NCBI GenBank assembly: GCA_037176705.1
Contig: CM073895.1
Location: 868,001 to 932,000, forward strand
Reading direction: 5' to 3'
DNA: 64,000 nucleotides
DNA from: Molossus alvarezi
Lineage: Eukaryota > Chordata > Mammalia > Chiroptera > Molossidae
Shown here: positions 10,140-24,179 of the stretch, piece after piece
How the letters are laid out: each line of letters begins with the position of its first letter
How positions within the stretch are numbered: position 1 is the first letter of the stretch
Position numbers and translations under genes: made by a program
Notes under the pieces: model-generated
Told to the model about the DNA's origin: nothing
Databases searched by the model: none
The model's input: only the letters and a program-made list of their open reading frames with translations

Positions 10140-10321
10140 GAAACTGCGCCTCTAAATTTAGACCCATCGTCAGTTACAGTGCTGCCTGGGTGTGGGCCGA
10201 GGGCACACTCCTCAGCTTGAGGCAAAGGCTCATCTCACTGCAACTCCTCGTCAACCCACATCACAATTCACTCACCACCAGGAACCCATCTCACCGTGTG
10301 GGCCCTTGGCTGCTCCGTTAC

Positions 10322-10437
10322 CTGTTGGTGTTAGTTCCAGATCTTGAGGAAGCTGTCCCAGGACCCTGTCGCCACAGCCATCCCGTCATCAGTCACCCCC
10401 AGGCAGCTGACGCGGTTGTCATGTCCGGCCAAGACAC
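10322..10437 (-). CDS. GNB1: GNB1 exon 11: residues 306-340 and stop
   Basis: The exon completes Gly306 and encodes [20 protein letters not shown] and on to [10 protein letters not shown], followed by TAA at 10333-10331. This is WD blade 7, which closes the propeller; Trp332 is present. Coding length is 107 bases. Nine bases after the stop is the donor CAG|GTAACG, so the exon ends at 10322 and the rest of the 3'UTR is on a separate exon. A stop codon this close to the last exon junction should not trigger nonsense-mediated decay. Confidence 0.97.
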
Positions 10438-12797
<2,360 letters not shown>

Positions 12798-13443
12798 TCA
12801 ACCTGTGAGCTTTACTAAAGACAAACGGGAATTCACAATACGGCTCTGGAAGGGGAACAAAGGAAACAAACACACCCGGACACAGGTCTGAGGAACTGAG
12901 CTCCATGTCTGCTCAGACATCAGCAAAGAGGAGGCCAGTGTCCCATCACAGCAGGGACACGCCGAGGCCTCACCACACATTCAGGCTCCAGGGGGATTCT
13001 CAAGGGGCTGTGGGATGGCAGATGATGTGCCCTGTCTGCTGCTACCAACTCCACGCCCTTAGGGGTCCTGCAGGCCAGGGTGGGGGCAACGCCAGGGAAA
13101 CCAATGGCTTGGAGCAATGCCAAGGAGAGCAGGGCACAGTGCCAGCGGCTGCTGGCTCGTGTGGCCACTTTAGGGGTCTCAAGGATAAGACGCTGAGAGC
13201 ACCATGCACAAAGGACATGCTGTTCCTGAGCCTCAACCCACAGACGGCAAGAGCACAGAAAATGCCCTCTTCACTTCAGCCTCACATACAACCTAGAGCT
13301 CGTTCCAGCGACACAAACCCAATCCGACTACTTCAATCAGGGCTGCGAGGGCCTCTTCACTTGGGCCTGAGGAGCTACAGAAAGGAAGCAAGCCATCTCC
13401 AGGAGTCCAAGAGAAAAGTGTTTGTGAATAAAAACCTCTTCTA

Positions 13444-13688
13444 GCCATGGCCGGTTTGGCTCAGCAGTTAGAGCGTCGGCCCAAGACCAATGAGACCCAG
13501 GTTCGATTCTGGCCAAGGGCACATACCTCAGTTGCGGTTCGTCCCTAATCCTGGTCGAGGTCGAGCGGGAGGCAACCAGCCGAAGTCTCTCTCTTACATC
13601 AATGTTTCTCTCTCTCTCTCCCTCCCTCCTAATCTGTCTAAAGATAAATGAAAAAAATGTCCTTGAATGAGGATAAAAAACAAAAAAC
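13444..13688 (+). mobile_element. Long-type VES SINE
   Basis: Head GCCATGGCCGGTTTGGCTC and tail GTCCTTGAATGAGGAT; a few bases diverged in the A/B box region. Confidence 0.92.
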
Positions 13689-13782
13689 ACCTCTCCAAAT
13701 GAAGAAACCCGTCCCCAAAATGAAATGTCTAGATTATAAACCTTTTGTGAACCTATGACATTTATACAGAAAGGACACCCTT

Positions 13783-13965
13783 GGCCGGCTGGTGTGGCTT
13801 GGTGGTTGAGCATTGACCCATGAAATGAGAGGTCGCCGGTTCGATTCCGTCAGAGCACATGCCCAGGTTGTGGGCCAAATTCCCCGTGGGGGGCATGCAG
13901 GAGGCAGCCAATCGATGTTCTCGCTCATCGACGTTTCTCTCTCTCAAATCAATGAAGAAAAAATA
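13783..13965 (+). mobile_element. Short-type SINE
   Basis: Head CCGGCTGGTGTGGCTTGGTG, B box GGTTCGATTCC, GCATGCAGGAGGCAGCC body and an AATCAATGAAG end running into an AT repeat. Confidence 0.92.
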
Positions 13966-14185
13966 TATATATATATATTTTTGTACAGACAGAGCGGGAG
14001 GGAGAGAGAGGAAGAGAGAGGGAAACATCGACGTGAAAGGGACACATCGAGTGGCTGCCACCCGCAAGACCAACCAGGGCCGGGGACAAACCGCAACCGA
14101 GGTACGTGCCCCTAGCGGGAACCGAACCCGGGTCTCTCCGGACCGCAGGCGGACGCTCTAACCGCTGAGCCAAACCGGCCAGGGC
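13966..14185 (-). mobile_element. Long-type VES SINE (young)
   Basis: CpG-rich head ending at 14185. The tail part is shortened and starts at an (AT)n stretch and GTACAGACAGAGCGGG. Forms an inverted pair with the next element. Confidence 0.93.
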
Positions 14186-14221
14186 AAGAAAAAATATTTT
14201 TTAAAAAAAGTAAAAAATACA

Positions 14222-14474
14222 GCCCTGGCCGGTTTGGCTCAGCGGTTGGAGCGTCGGCCTGCGGTACAGAGAGACCCGGGTTCGGTTCTCGCTAAGGGCA
14301 CGTACCTCGGTTGCGGTTTGTCCCCGGCCCTGGTTGGTCTTGCGGGTGGCAGCCACTCGATGTGTCCCTTCGCGTCGATGTTTCTCTCTCTCTCTCTATT
14401 CCTCTCTCTCCCTCCCGCTCTGTCTGAACAAAAAATGGAAAAATGTCCTCGGGTGAGAATAAAAAAAAAAAAAT
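14222..14474 (+). mobile_element. Long-type VES SINE (young)
   Basis: Nearly complete, many CpG sites kept, tail GTCCTCGGGTGAGAAT with a long A-run. Separated from the previous inverted copy by 36 bases. Confidence 0.95.
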
Positions 14475-14973
14475 ACAAAGGACACCCTGTAAAACAGGGC
14501 AAGCTACTGAGGGAGTAGCACCCGCATGGGTGCCCACTACTGCCTCTGGGACTGGATGTCTGGGCCTCAAAGGCACAGGAAAACCCACAAGGACAGACAA
14601 AGTTTAACGTGACTCACAAAATAACTGATCATTCACAGGACACGGTTTGGAGCCACAGTGAACACATTCTGGAGTTTACTGAAGTGGGCCTCTATCTACA
14701 AGGAAGGCAAGGACTCACCACTCAGACACCTGGAGCGACCCACTAGAAGCTGTGAGCCCTGCAGCCTGGGGCCGTGCAGAGCACCCATACAGGCGGTGCT
14801 CTCTGGGGCTAAAGCACCTTGCTGCCCACGGGCTGTGCACAGGAAAAGGACAGCGGGCGCAGCATCCAGACAAGCTCCAGAGTCTACAGGGCACAGAGCG
14901 CTCCTCTCACTGCCCCAGGCACCCTCGTCTCGCGGCCACTCCACTCCACTGACACCCTGATTCATGGCAACAA

Positions 14974-15176
14974 CCTGGCCAGCGTGGTTCAGTGGTTAGA
15001 GCATCAGCGTGGCATCGAAGGGTCAATTCCTGGTCAAGGGAATGTGCACCTGAGTTGCAGGTTCGATTCCCCACCCTGGTCAGGGCACATGCTGGAGGCA
15101 ACCAATCGATGTGTCTCGCATCAATTGCATCCCCCACCCCCATCAATGGAAAAATATCCTTGGGTAAGGCTGAATT
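14974..15176 (+). mobile_element. Long-type VES SINE (older)
   Basis: Contains the head, a GTGCACCTGAGTTGCAGG body and TATCCTTGGGTAAGG end. First of three copies in tandem. Confidence 0.88.
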
Positions 15177-15189
15177 AAAAAACAGCCCA

Positions 15190-15413
15190 GCCCTGGCCAG
15201 TTTGGCTCAGGGGTTAGAGCGTCGGCCTGCGGTCCAGAGAGATCTGGGTTCGGTTCCCGCTAAGGGCATGTACCTCGGTTGCAGCTTGTCCCCGGCCCTG
15301 GTTGGGTTGTGTGGGTGGCAACCACTCGATGTGTCCCTTTCATGTCGATGTTTCTCTCTCTCTCTCTCTGAACAAAAAATGGAAAAATGTCCTCGGGTGA
15401 GGATAAACAAAAC
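15190..15413 (+). mobile_element. Long-type VES SINE
   Basis: Flanked on both sides by AACAGCCCA preceded by A-runs (15180-15188 and 15419-15427). That shows it was inserted immediately before the next SINE. Confidence 0.93.
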
Positions 15414-15428
15414 AAAAAAACAGCCCAG

Positions 15429-15645
15429 CCCTGACCGGTTTGGCTCAGCAGTTAGATATTTGGCCTGCGGACCAAAGGGTTGTGGGTTCGATTCCGGTCA
15501 AGGGCACACACCTGGGTTGTGGTTCGGTCCCCAGCCCTGGTCAGGGTCATGCAGGAGGCAACAGGCAGGATGTTTCTCTCTCTCTCCCACTCTATCTGAA
15601 AATAAATGCAAAAGTGTCCTCGGGTGAGGATTAACACAAACAAAC
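15429..15645 (+). mobile_element. Long-type VES SINE
   Basis: Head GCCCTGACCGGTTTGGCTC; third of the tandem trio and an older target of the second. Confidence 0.92.
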
Positions 15646-15730
15646 AAAACAGAACACGCTCATTCCCCTGGGCCTAGAGCTGTGGGCAGGTGTGCCCGCA
15701 GTGTGGGAAGGGCGGGAACTCAGGCACTCA

Positions 15731-15847
<117 letters not shown>

Positions 15848-17442
15848 CTAGCCTTGTAAGCTGAAACCGGAAGGCAGCAGGGTACACCCAGCCTGCCGCC
15901 CTGCCTGGCCCCTGTGCAGTAAGCAGAGCACTAGCAGCACTGCTGGCCAGGGTCTGGGCAGGGCCAGACCAGCCAGGAAGGAGCCTCAGGACCAAGGAGG
16001 CCGCGGCACTGTGCCCCACAGGGCACTGGGGCAACACACATGGGGCACATGCTCTCCTCTGAGGCCTATACCTCCCGTTCTTCTTGTGACACAAGTTGAG
16101 TATTGATCCCCACCCAACTCCTTAGTCACCAGCTCACCCATGCAGAGCACAGGAGCCCCCAGGGCCAGAGTGCGACCCCTGGGACATGTCCATGGAAGAA
16201 GGCTGGTCTTTATCCTGTGGGGCCCCACTCTTGTGGGGAGAGGGTGGAAGGCCAGAGCACGTGAGAGGCATGCAGGTGAAGGAAGGCACAGCCCAGCAGG
16301 ACCAAGGTGCCAGGTGGGCAGCGGGTCTGTTTTCCATGGATGGCAGCTGCAGTAGACAAGTCGGTGTGGAAATGGTGGTGTCACCTGAGTGTGTGGGAGG
16401 GTGCTGAGACTGGGACAAGCGGCACTTGCTGCGACACCCCACCCTGACCAGCTTTTGGAACCAGGAAAGGCAAAGAAGATCCATTTTGCATTATGGTTTC
16501 TACCCAATTAGCTCCGTTGACTAGAATCTGTTTTTGTTCTCCTATAAGTAATCCTGAGAACCAGGGGTGTGGGGTGAGCAAGCCTAGCCCCAGCGGCTTG
16601 TGCCCATGGCTGCCTTGTCCCAGCAGCAGGAATGGGCGCTGCAGGCCCTATAGGGAAGGGCATCCTACCCCTGCCAGCAGTGAGCCAGTGAAATAAACAA
16701 AACACACCCAAAGAAACCACTGAAGGGTTTTGATGTAAAAAGTGTAAACATAGAGAAAGCAAGGCATCTATTGAACAAACGTTACTAAACTGGCTCCCAC
16801 AGAAAAAAGTGTTTGGAGACCACTTGAAAACACAAGCTACATGCCTGGAGGCCACGTCACGTCCACAGCAACACTGGGGCCACATGGTGAACCGAGGTCT
16901 GGCCGAACAGGAGCAGGGCTCAATGACAAGCCCCACCTGCTCCTCACACCCATGCGCCGTCAGCAGGGCTCACCTCCAAGGACAGCATCACTTCCTGCAC
17001 GAGCATCCCTGGGAGCCCACCCTGTTCTGTCAGGACCCTCACCCCCCAACATCAGCACCTGGCCATCTGCCCTGTGAGCACAGGACAGGCTGCCGAGATC
17101 CCCTGTCCCTACTCGGCAGAGCCCTCGGCCAGAGACAATGCTACAAGCACGGCCTGAGTACTGCAAGACGGACTCCTCAGGGCCTCGTCATCAGCAGGTG
17201 CTGCTGCTGCTAGGGACTGGGGAGGCAGGGGAACGGTGGTCCCAGAACAATAGCTGGGACGTGGAAATCACAAGTGCAGGGGCTCCCAGTCACGTGAGCG
17301 GGAAGAGGCGTCCCTGCAAGCAACACCCGACACCACCCTAGAGAGCAGGGGGCGGGGCGGGTGAGGCCTTCAGCATTCAATTCCTAACTTTCGTAGTTAG
17401 AGCTTTCGAAATATAGACACAAGTACATTACCCCCCCCTTTT

Positions 17443-17699
17443 TTCAAATCCCCACCTGAGGATATTTTTACATTAATCTTCAGATAGAGCTGGAGGGAGA
17501 GGAGGAGGAGGAGGAAGAAGAGGAGAGAGAGAAAGAAACATCGATGTGAGAGAGACACATCGATTTGCTGCCACCTGCACAAACCCAACCGGGGCTGGGA
17601 ACAAACCACAACTGAGGTATGTGCCCTTGGCTGGAATCGAACCCAGAACTCTTTGGTCCATGGGCGACGCTCTTACCACCGAGCCATACCAGCCAGGGC
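17443..17699 (-). mobile_element. Long-type VES SINE
   Basis: Tail CCCCACCTGAGGATATTTTT at left, head CATACCAGCCAGGGC at right. Includes a GGA-rich microsatellite (17488-17530). Confidence 0.92.
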
Positions 17700-17820
17700 C
17701 AAATACATTACTTTTAATCAAATGGGGTCAAGGTTGCTGGCTCAAATCTTATAACACTTGTTGTGTCTTTTTTATATTTTGTATATTGAAGGGAAAAAGC
17801 AATAACGAGGTAGATATATA

Positions 17821-18082
17821 TATTTTTTTTTTTTTTTTTTTTTATCCTCACCCGAGGATATTTTTCCATTTTTTGTACAGATAGAGTGGGAGGGAGAGAG
17901 AGGAAGGGAGAGAGAGAGAGAAACATCGATGTGAAGGGACACATCGAGTGGCTGCCACCTGCACGACCAACCAGGGCCGGGGACAAACTGCAACCGAAGT
18001 ACGTGCCCTTAGCGGGAACCGAACCCGGGTCTCTCTGGACCGCAGGCCGACGCTCTAACCGCTGAGCCAAACTGGCCAGGGC
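17821..18082 (-). mobile_element. Long-type VES SINE
   Basis: Starts with a T-run of about 22 and ends with the head at 18082. Flanked by TAGATATA on both sides. Confidence 0.95.
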
Positions 18083-18256
18083 TAGATATATTTTTTACAA
18101 AATGTTTTTGTCTCCTGGAAAGGGAAAGTGGAAATCTACGTTTAATCAGGGCCAGCAGAGCAGTGCTGAGGCTGAACAGCTGGCAGGAGCCCAGCAGCGA
18201 TGAACACTGGGGCAGCAGGCAGTCCCACAGGCTTTGGATCCAGAACTATGGGCCCA

Positions 18257-18506
18257 GCCCCGGCCGGTTTGGCTCAGCAGTTAGAGCGTTGGCCTGCGAT
18301 CCAGAGAGACCCGGGTTCGGTTCCCGCTAAGGGCATGTACCTCAGTTGCAGTTTGTCCCCGGCCCTGGTTGGGTCGTGCGGGTGGCAGCTACTCGATGTG
18401 TCTCTTTCACATTGATGTTCCTCTCTCTCTCTCTTTTCTTCTCTCTCACTCCCACTCTATCTGAACAAAATATGGAAAAATGTCCTTGGGTGAGGATAAA
18501 AATAAA
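18257..18506 (+). mobile_element. Long-type VES SINE
   Basis: Target duplication AACTATGGGCCCA on the left and AACTATGGGCTCA (18507-18519) on the right, one mismatch. Confidence 0.95.
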
Positions 18507-18661
18507 ACTATGGGCTCAGTTCTCCACGTGGAGACTAACCAGCAGTAGCATTCCTGTGAGTCCTCTGAGGAATCCAAGTCAGCCACGTCCACGGGAGATA
18601 GTTCCACAGAACTGCTGAAGGAATAGAGCTGATCGTGTGCCCACGACGTTCTCAATAAATG

Positions 18662-18696
<35 letters not shown>

Positions 18697-18700
18697 CGCA
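18662..18700 (+). repeat. (GT)n-(GC)n alternating tract
   Basis: About 39 bases of unbroken purine-pyrimidine alternation: (TG) units, then (CG) units. This is the classic Z-DNA-forming pattern. Confidence 0.95.
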
Positions 18701-20101
18701 ATTTTACCTGAGGTGGGGACAGCCCTCCTCTCCAGGTGCAAAGTCTGTGTTACCCAGTGGTTGGCCCAGAGGAGCTGCTGCCTTTCAGAGCCTGACAGGA
18801 GCAGGGAACAGACCCTGACCACAGTCTGGAGGGACAAAGTCAGGAATGTGTCACTGCGTGCCCTGCAGACCCACAAGCGGCAGGCATGGTGCACGGGGGA
18901 GAGCCCAGTGCAGGGATGAGAATGTGACTATCCCGAGAGAGGAGGTGGCTTGAGGTGTGACAGGGCAAAGAGTAGACACGTCCTCCTTTACGTGGAGGGG
19001 CCGCGGACTCAGAGCGCAAGGCCCAGAGGACCCCCGTGCAGCCTGGAGACCAGTCAGCAAAGCTGATAACTTATCCCAAGACAGTGGTTACGACTGGAGA
19101 AACCACCTTCAGCTACAGGAGTAATGAGCACACCAGTTACTAACCAGAAACTGCCTAGATGCCCACAAGAGAGACAGACTAGCATCTACCCCGCGGAACT
19201 CTCTCCGACGCCAGAAATAACGTAACTCAGTTACTTCCTTCAGTCTCACGGCGCACACCCTGCATCTCAGGTAAAACAAAAGCCACCATCTGCCACAGCT
19301 CCCACTGCAGAGCGGGAGGAGGCTCAGCCAGACCTGGGGAAAGGCCGCCGCCCTGCACTGTGGTGTGCACAGGAGCTGGAGGGCAGAGACACAGCAAGAG
19401 CACACTCTCGACAAGTCTGGTGAAGAGGACAAGAGGTCAGCTGAAGATCTGAAGTGAGGAAATGCCAGAGAACAGTTTCGATAGGAGGGAGGAGACCTAC
19501 AACATCCAAAGAGGAACTTGGAATTGTTATGCCAAAAGCAGGAATCCGATGGGCAGAGCAGCAGACTCAACACCTCACATACACTCACAAGGCTGTGTGG
19601 CCTCACCCTCTCCAGTCGCGGGGCTCAGCGGACCTTGCCATCGTCTGCCAGGAGGGTTTGAGATCCCAAGCTGAACAATCAGAATCCAGGCAGCTGATTG
19701 GGACAGGTCTGAAACCCACTGTGGCCAAGAGCCAAGGTTCATAACAACCCTAGGGAAAGGGGTTCTTTCCCCGCTGGGACTGCTCAGCGGGCAAGATGGA
19801 GAGGAGGTGCAGGAGCCAGCTGGGGAAGCCGAAGGCAAGCCTGCACAATGTCGGCGCGGGCCCTGTGCCCAGCCAGGTGCAGGCAGCCCGTGAGATTCGA
19901 GGGTGAGCAGTGAGAATCAGTTTCCCAGACTGTGACCATAAAAAGCCCAAGTGAGATGTCACAATTAACCAACTGCCAAAGAGCAGCCCTGGAGCAAAAT
20001 TACGGGAGATGACTTCCTTCTCATACCCCTGTCAAAAGTAACTGATGGGCACTGGGTCCGACCCAGTGTGCTTCACACGGATATAAAAGATTCAGCTTCT
20101 G

Positions 20102-20346
20102 GCCCTGGCCGGTTTGGCTCAGCGGTTAGAGTGTCGGCCCACAGACCAGAGAGTCCCTGGTTCAGTTTCCGCGAAGGGCATGTATCTTGGTTGCAGTCTG
20201 TCCCCGGCCCAGGTGGGGTCGTGTGGGTTGCAACCACTCGATGTGTCTCTCTTACATCGATGTTTCTCTCTTGCGTTCTACCTCTCTCCCTCCCGCTTTA
20301 TCTGAAGATAAATGCAAAAATGTCCTCTGGTGAGGATTAAAAAAAA
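20102..20346 (+). mobile_element. Long-type VES SINE
   Basis: Perfect 16-base target duplication AAAAGATTCAGCTTCT at 20085-20100 and 20347-20362. The next SINE starts directly after the second copy. Confidence 0.97.
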
Positions 20347-20362
20347 AAAAGATTCAGCTTCT

Positions 20363-20594
20363 GCCCTGGCCAGTGTGGCTCTGTAGTTAAGAGCATCGGC
20401 ACACGGACTGAAGGGTCAAGGGCATGTACCTGGGTTGCAGGTTAGAACGCCAACCCCAGCCAGGGTCATACGGGAGGCAACCAATTGATGTGTTTCTCTC
20501 ACATCGATGTTTCTCTTTCTTTCTCCCTCCCTCCCTTTTACTCTATCTAAAAATCAGTGAAAAAATATCCTTAAGTGATAATTAACAAAACAAC
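20363..20594 (+). mobile_element. Long-type VES SINE (older)
   Basis: Abuts the right target copy of the previous element, so that younger SINE landed exactly at its 5' end. Confidence 0.92.
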
Positions 20595-21800
20595 CAGTGT
20601 CGGCCTCTCACTGTAAGAACAAACGGCCCTACAGAATGAGGCTGGAGCCACCTCGGCACTTCAGCAGGAAGGAGAGGCTGTCACGGAAACTAACCCTCTC
20701 TCTGGGTGGCCCCTGATCAGGCTGCTCATGCACTGGGCCGTGCTGAGCAGGGACCTGAGAACAGGCCTGTGTGTCTCCAATACCATGGGAGGGTTGGGAA
20801 GGAGCATCTCTGAGAACAAGGCTCAGGTCTCTTCATTAACCCACAGGAATCTGCTCTGAAAATAATCTGTGACAATGGGCCTGACACTCATCGGAAATGA
20901 GTTTTTAGGGAATTAACTAATTTCTCAAATGTCATCTAATGCCTTTGAATTACTTTTTCCACCAAAACAGATTCAGACTATGTTTTCAAATGTAATGTAA
21001 TAATAAATATCCCACCGATCATTGCGAGTTTATTCCAGTAGCCATCTCCAGAGGGGACCCTTGACTCTGTAGTCACACTTGAGATGCAAAACACACCACA
21101 GAGAGCACCTGATGCTTTCTCTCTGAAGTCCGGGCAGACCGCGCGCTATGGGGCTGGGCTTCCCTGTGCTGCACAGATTTGTCTTTTTTGTTTGTTTTTT
21201 ACAAATTGAAAGTCAGACTCTCCACCAGCAGAAAGATTCCAACTTGCTTTCCCATGACACTTGCTTTACCCTGTGGCCTGGCACAGAGACTGCAGCATCT
21301 GTCTCTGAGGTGGGCCGCTGAAGAGTCTCCAAAGCCTGAGAAGCAGCTTCCATTTGTTCTGTGGGCCTCACATTTCACGGAAACGACAGCAATACACACT
21401 GGTCACCAGGACGCTCGCTCCTGAGGCCCACGCGACGCTCCACCCGGTGCCGTCAGCATGGAGGACGCAGGTGCCTGTCCAGAATGCACTGCAGACGGCT
21501 CCACTGTGCAAACAAGTTTCTAAGACTGTGCAGGAAAGTTTCCTAACCACGACTTACAAAGGGCTCTCCACTTCCCGCTCAGGCCCAAGAGAAAAGGCAC
21601 AACTCATACAGATGCTCAGGAGGAAACTCGCTGAACCTGCTGGCTGTTTACACCTTTGTCCCCTGACGAAAGTGGGACTGTTGTAAAGTTTATCAAATTT
21701 TAACCTTTATTGACTTGAAGCGGAAAATTAAGTATTATATCTGAAGAAAAAGTCACAAACACTCTTAAGAGGTCAATAGTTTGTAAAAAATAACATTCAG

Positions 21801-21975
21801 GCCCTGGCTGGGTAGTTCAGTTGGTAGAGCATCGTCCTGATATGCCAAGGTTGAGGGCTCCACCCTGAGTCAGGGCACAGATAAGAACCAACTAAGCAAC
21901 ACGTGAATAAGGGGAACAACAAATGATGTGTTTCTTTCTCTCAAATCAGTAAGTAAAAAATTTTAAAAATAAATT
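21801..21975 (+). mobile_element. SINE of a third type
   Basis: Head GCCCTGGCTGGGTAGTTCAG, CATCGTCCTGATATGCCAAG and body ATAAGGGGAACAACAAATGA differ from the other two SINE types; ends with AATCAGTAAGTAAAAAA. Confidence 0.8.
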
Positions 21976-22747
21976 GCTTAAAAAAAATTGAACTATCAAG
22001 AAGTAAAATTTCATAATAGGTGAAGGAAACAAAATTTCTAAAACATTCCCTCTAATAGCCAGTTTTATTTTTTGTTTCATAAAACAGTGCTAACAGATCC
22101 AAAAGCCTTTCATCACAATAGAACCCAGTGCACTGAGTCCGACTGTAAAGACTAAGAAACGTCAGAACATGTCTTTCAAGTCTCGTGAGCTCGTGTGCTG
22201 TGCACAGAGGGTTCATGCAGTGCGGGCACTGGAGCCCCTGAGTTTCAGGGACAGGCCCCGGGAGGGGCAGGGGCTCGTCTCCACAAGGGCAGCCTGCTCC
22301 CACAAAGGACTACGAGCTCTGGTCCAGGGCAAAGGCACTGGAAGCAGCAGACAGCTGCCAGTAGCTGGCTGGGGGAGAGCTTGTCTCCACAGTGCTGCCT
22401 GGGGGCAGGCCCATCTGCAACCACCACCCTGCCCTACCGCGCGGACAGAACTGTGGCCTGACTTTGAAAAGCCAGCGGACAGACTTCTGGCAGCCACAGC
22501 GGCAAGTGAAAGGGGAAGCCACAGGAGACGCCCTGACTGCACAGACACCAGGCTCCCACCTGCACCGCAGGCAGCGAGCAGGCCCAGCCCCTCAGATTAG
22601 AACAGAACGAAACAGGTTTCTGTTGCCACCTGACGGAGCAAAGTATCAGTATTTCTGAGGAACACAGCAGAGTCCAATCTGCCACACAACACCACAATGG
22701 CCAGGGCACGATTCCAAATCACTAGATGGACTAAGAAATAGGAATAT

Positions 22748-22930
22748 GGCCCAGCCGGTGTGGCTCAGTGGTTGAGCGTCAACCCATACACCAAGGGGTC
22801 ACCAGTTCGATTCCTGGTCAGGACACATGCGCAGGTTGTTAGCCTGATCCCCAGCGAGGGGCATGCAGGAGGCAGCCAATCAATGTTTTCTCTCATCAAG
22901 GTTTCTATCATTCTCTCCCTCTCCCTCTAA
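22748..22930 (+). mobile_element. Short-type SINE
   Basis: Head GCCCAGCCGGTGTGGCTCAG, end CTCCCTCTAAAATGAGG; its A-rich tail has become the start of the purine repeat that follows. Confidence 0.92.
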
Positions 22931-23043
22931 AATGAGGAAGGGAGGAAGGGAGGAAGGAAGGGAGGGAGGGAGGAGAAAGGGAGGGAGGGAGGGAGGAAGA
23001 AGGGGAGGGGAAGAGAAAGGGAAAGGGAAAGGGAAGAAAGAAA
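22931..23043 (+). repeat. Purine (GGAA/GGGA)n tract
   Basis: About 110 bases are G and A only, in irregular GGAA, GGGA and GAAA units. Probably grew from the A-rich SINE tail. Confidence 0.95.
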
Positions 23044-23225
23044 CAGGAACATGTTACCCATATTCGAGAGAAAATAACACCAAGAGGGTCAGCTGCTAGA
23101 ACTGGCAGACAAGAACCTTCAGGGAAGCTCTAAGAACCATGCTCAAGGACACAAAATATGCTCGTAACAAACTAAGTCAGGAAATCTCAACAGAAAAATC
23201 AAAAATATTATTTAAAAAGAAAACA

Positions 23226-23378
23226 GGCTCTGGTTGATTTGGCTCAGCAGTTAGAGCATCAACCAACAGGCCAAAGGGTCAAGGGTTTGATTCTGATCAA
23301 GGGCACGTACCTCGGTTTCCGTTTGGTCCCCAGCCCTGGTTGAGGACATGTAGGGAGCAACCGATCAATATGTCTCTA
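23226..23378 (+). mobile_element. VES SINE, left half, split by another SINE
   Basis: Ends in ATATGTCTCT (23368-23377), the target duplicated by the inserted SINE; the rest of the element resumes near 23614. Confidence 0.88.
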
Positions 23379-23613
23379 TCCCTGGCTAGTTTGGCTCAAC
23401 AGTTAGAGTGCCTTTGGTCTGCAGATCAATAGGTTGCAGGTTCAATTCCGGTCAGAAACATGCACCTCGGTTGCGATTCATCCCCGGCCCTTGTTGGGGT
23501 CGTGAAGGAGGCAGCCCCTTGACATGTCCCTTTCACGCCAATATTTCCCACCCCCCCACCCTCCCACTCTATCTGAACAAAATGTCCCCAAGTGAGGATA
23601 AAAATATATTTAT
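23379..23613 (+). mobile_element. VES SINE inserted in another SINE
   Basis: Complete copy flanked by ATATGTCTCT at 23368-23377 and 23614-23623. Confidence 0.9.
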
Positions 23614-23682
23614 ATATGTCTCTTTCACATCGATATTTCTCTCTCTCTCTCTCTGAACAGAAATGGAAAGATATCCTTGGGT
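23614..23682 (+). mobile_element. VES SINE, right half of the split copy
   Basis: Continues with CACATCGATATTTCTC and ends TATCCTTGGGTAAG. Confidence 0.85.
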
Positions 23683-23684
23683 AA

Positions 23685-23930
23685 GACCTGGCCGGTTTGG
23701 CTCAGCGGTTAGAGCGTCGGCCTGCGGACCAGAGAGACTCGGGTTCGGTTCCCACTAAGGGCATATACCTCGGTTGCAGCTTGTCCCCAGCCCTGGTTGG
23801 TCGTGCGGGTGGCAACCACTCATGAAAAGAATGTGTCCCTTTCACGGCAATGTTTCTCTCTCCTTCCCTCTCCCTCCCACTCTATCTGAATAAAATATTG
23901 AAAAATGTCCTTGGGTAAGGATTAAAAAAA
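23685..23930 (+). mobile_element. Long-type VES SINE
   Basis: Head ACCTGGCCGGTTTGGCTC, directly behind the split copy; contains a small insertion near 23823 (ATGAAAAGA). Confidence 0.92.
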
Positions 23931-24179
23931 AAGACACAGAAATTCCAGCATTAGAAACAGAACAGCTGGACACCAAAGACGAGTGTGAATGACCAGCCAG
24001 CAGCAGCAGGGGGTGGGAGAAGAAAGAGAGGAGCCCTGGCCCCAAGGCAGGCTGACTGCAGGCCTGCTCAGCGCGCTGAAGGGACCCAGGAACTCTTACC
24101 TTCAGGAAGGAACGAGGAGCACCAGAAAGGGCCAACATCTGAGTAGACGTAAAGACTATTTAAATTTCTCCAAGCGGCT

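Larger units (their letters stand above)
8584..10321 (-). other. GNB1: GNB1 intron 11
   Basis: The intron splits the 3'UTR. It is almost filled by mobile sequence: an L1 fragment, an RPL35A retrocopy with a SINE behind it, the rest of the L1, and two more SINEs. Confidence 0.85.

Noticed and set aside
14222..14300. tRNA-like sequence with A and B boxes (and all similar copies)
   Set aside because: These are SINE heads. They lack a complete cloverleaf and are followed by the SINE body.
13444..15645. Regularly spaced similar units resembling a repeat array or CRISPR
   Set aside because: Units are about 250 bases, SINE-derived, in mixed orientation with target duplications. There are no short repeats with unique spacers.
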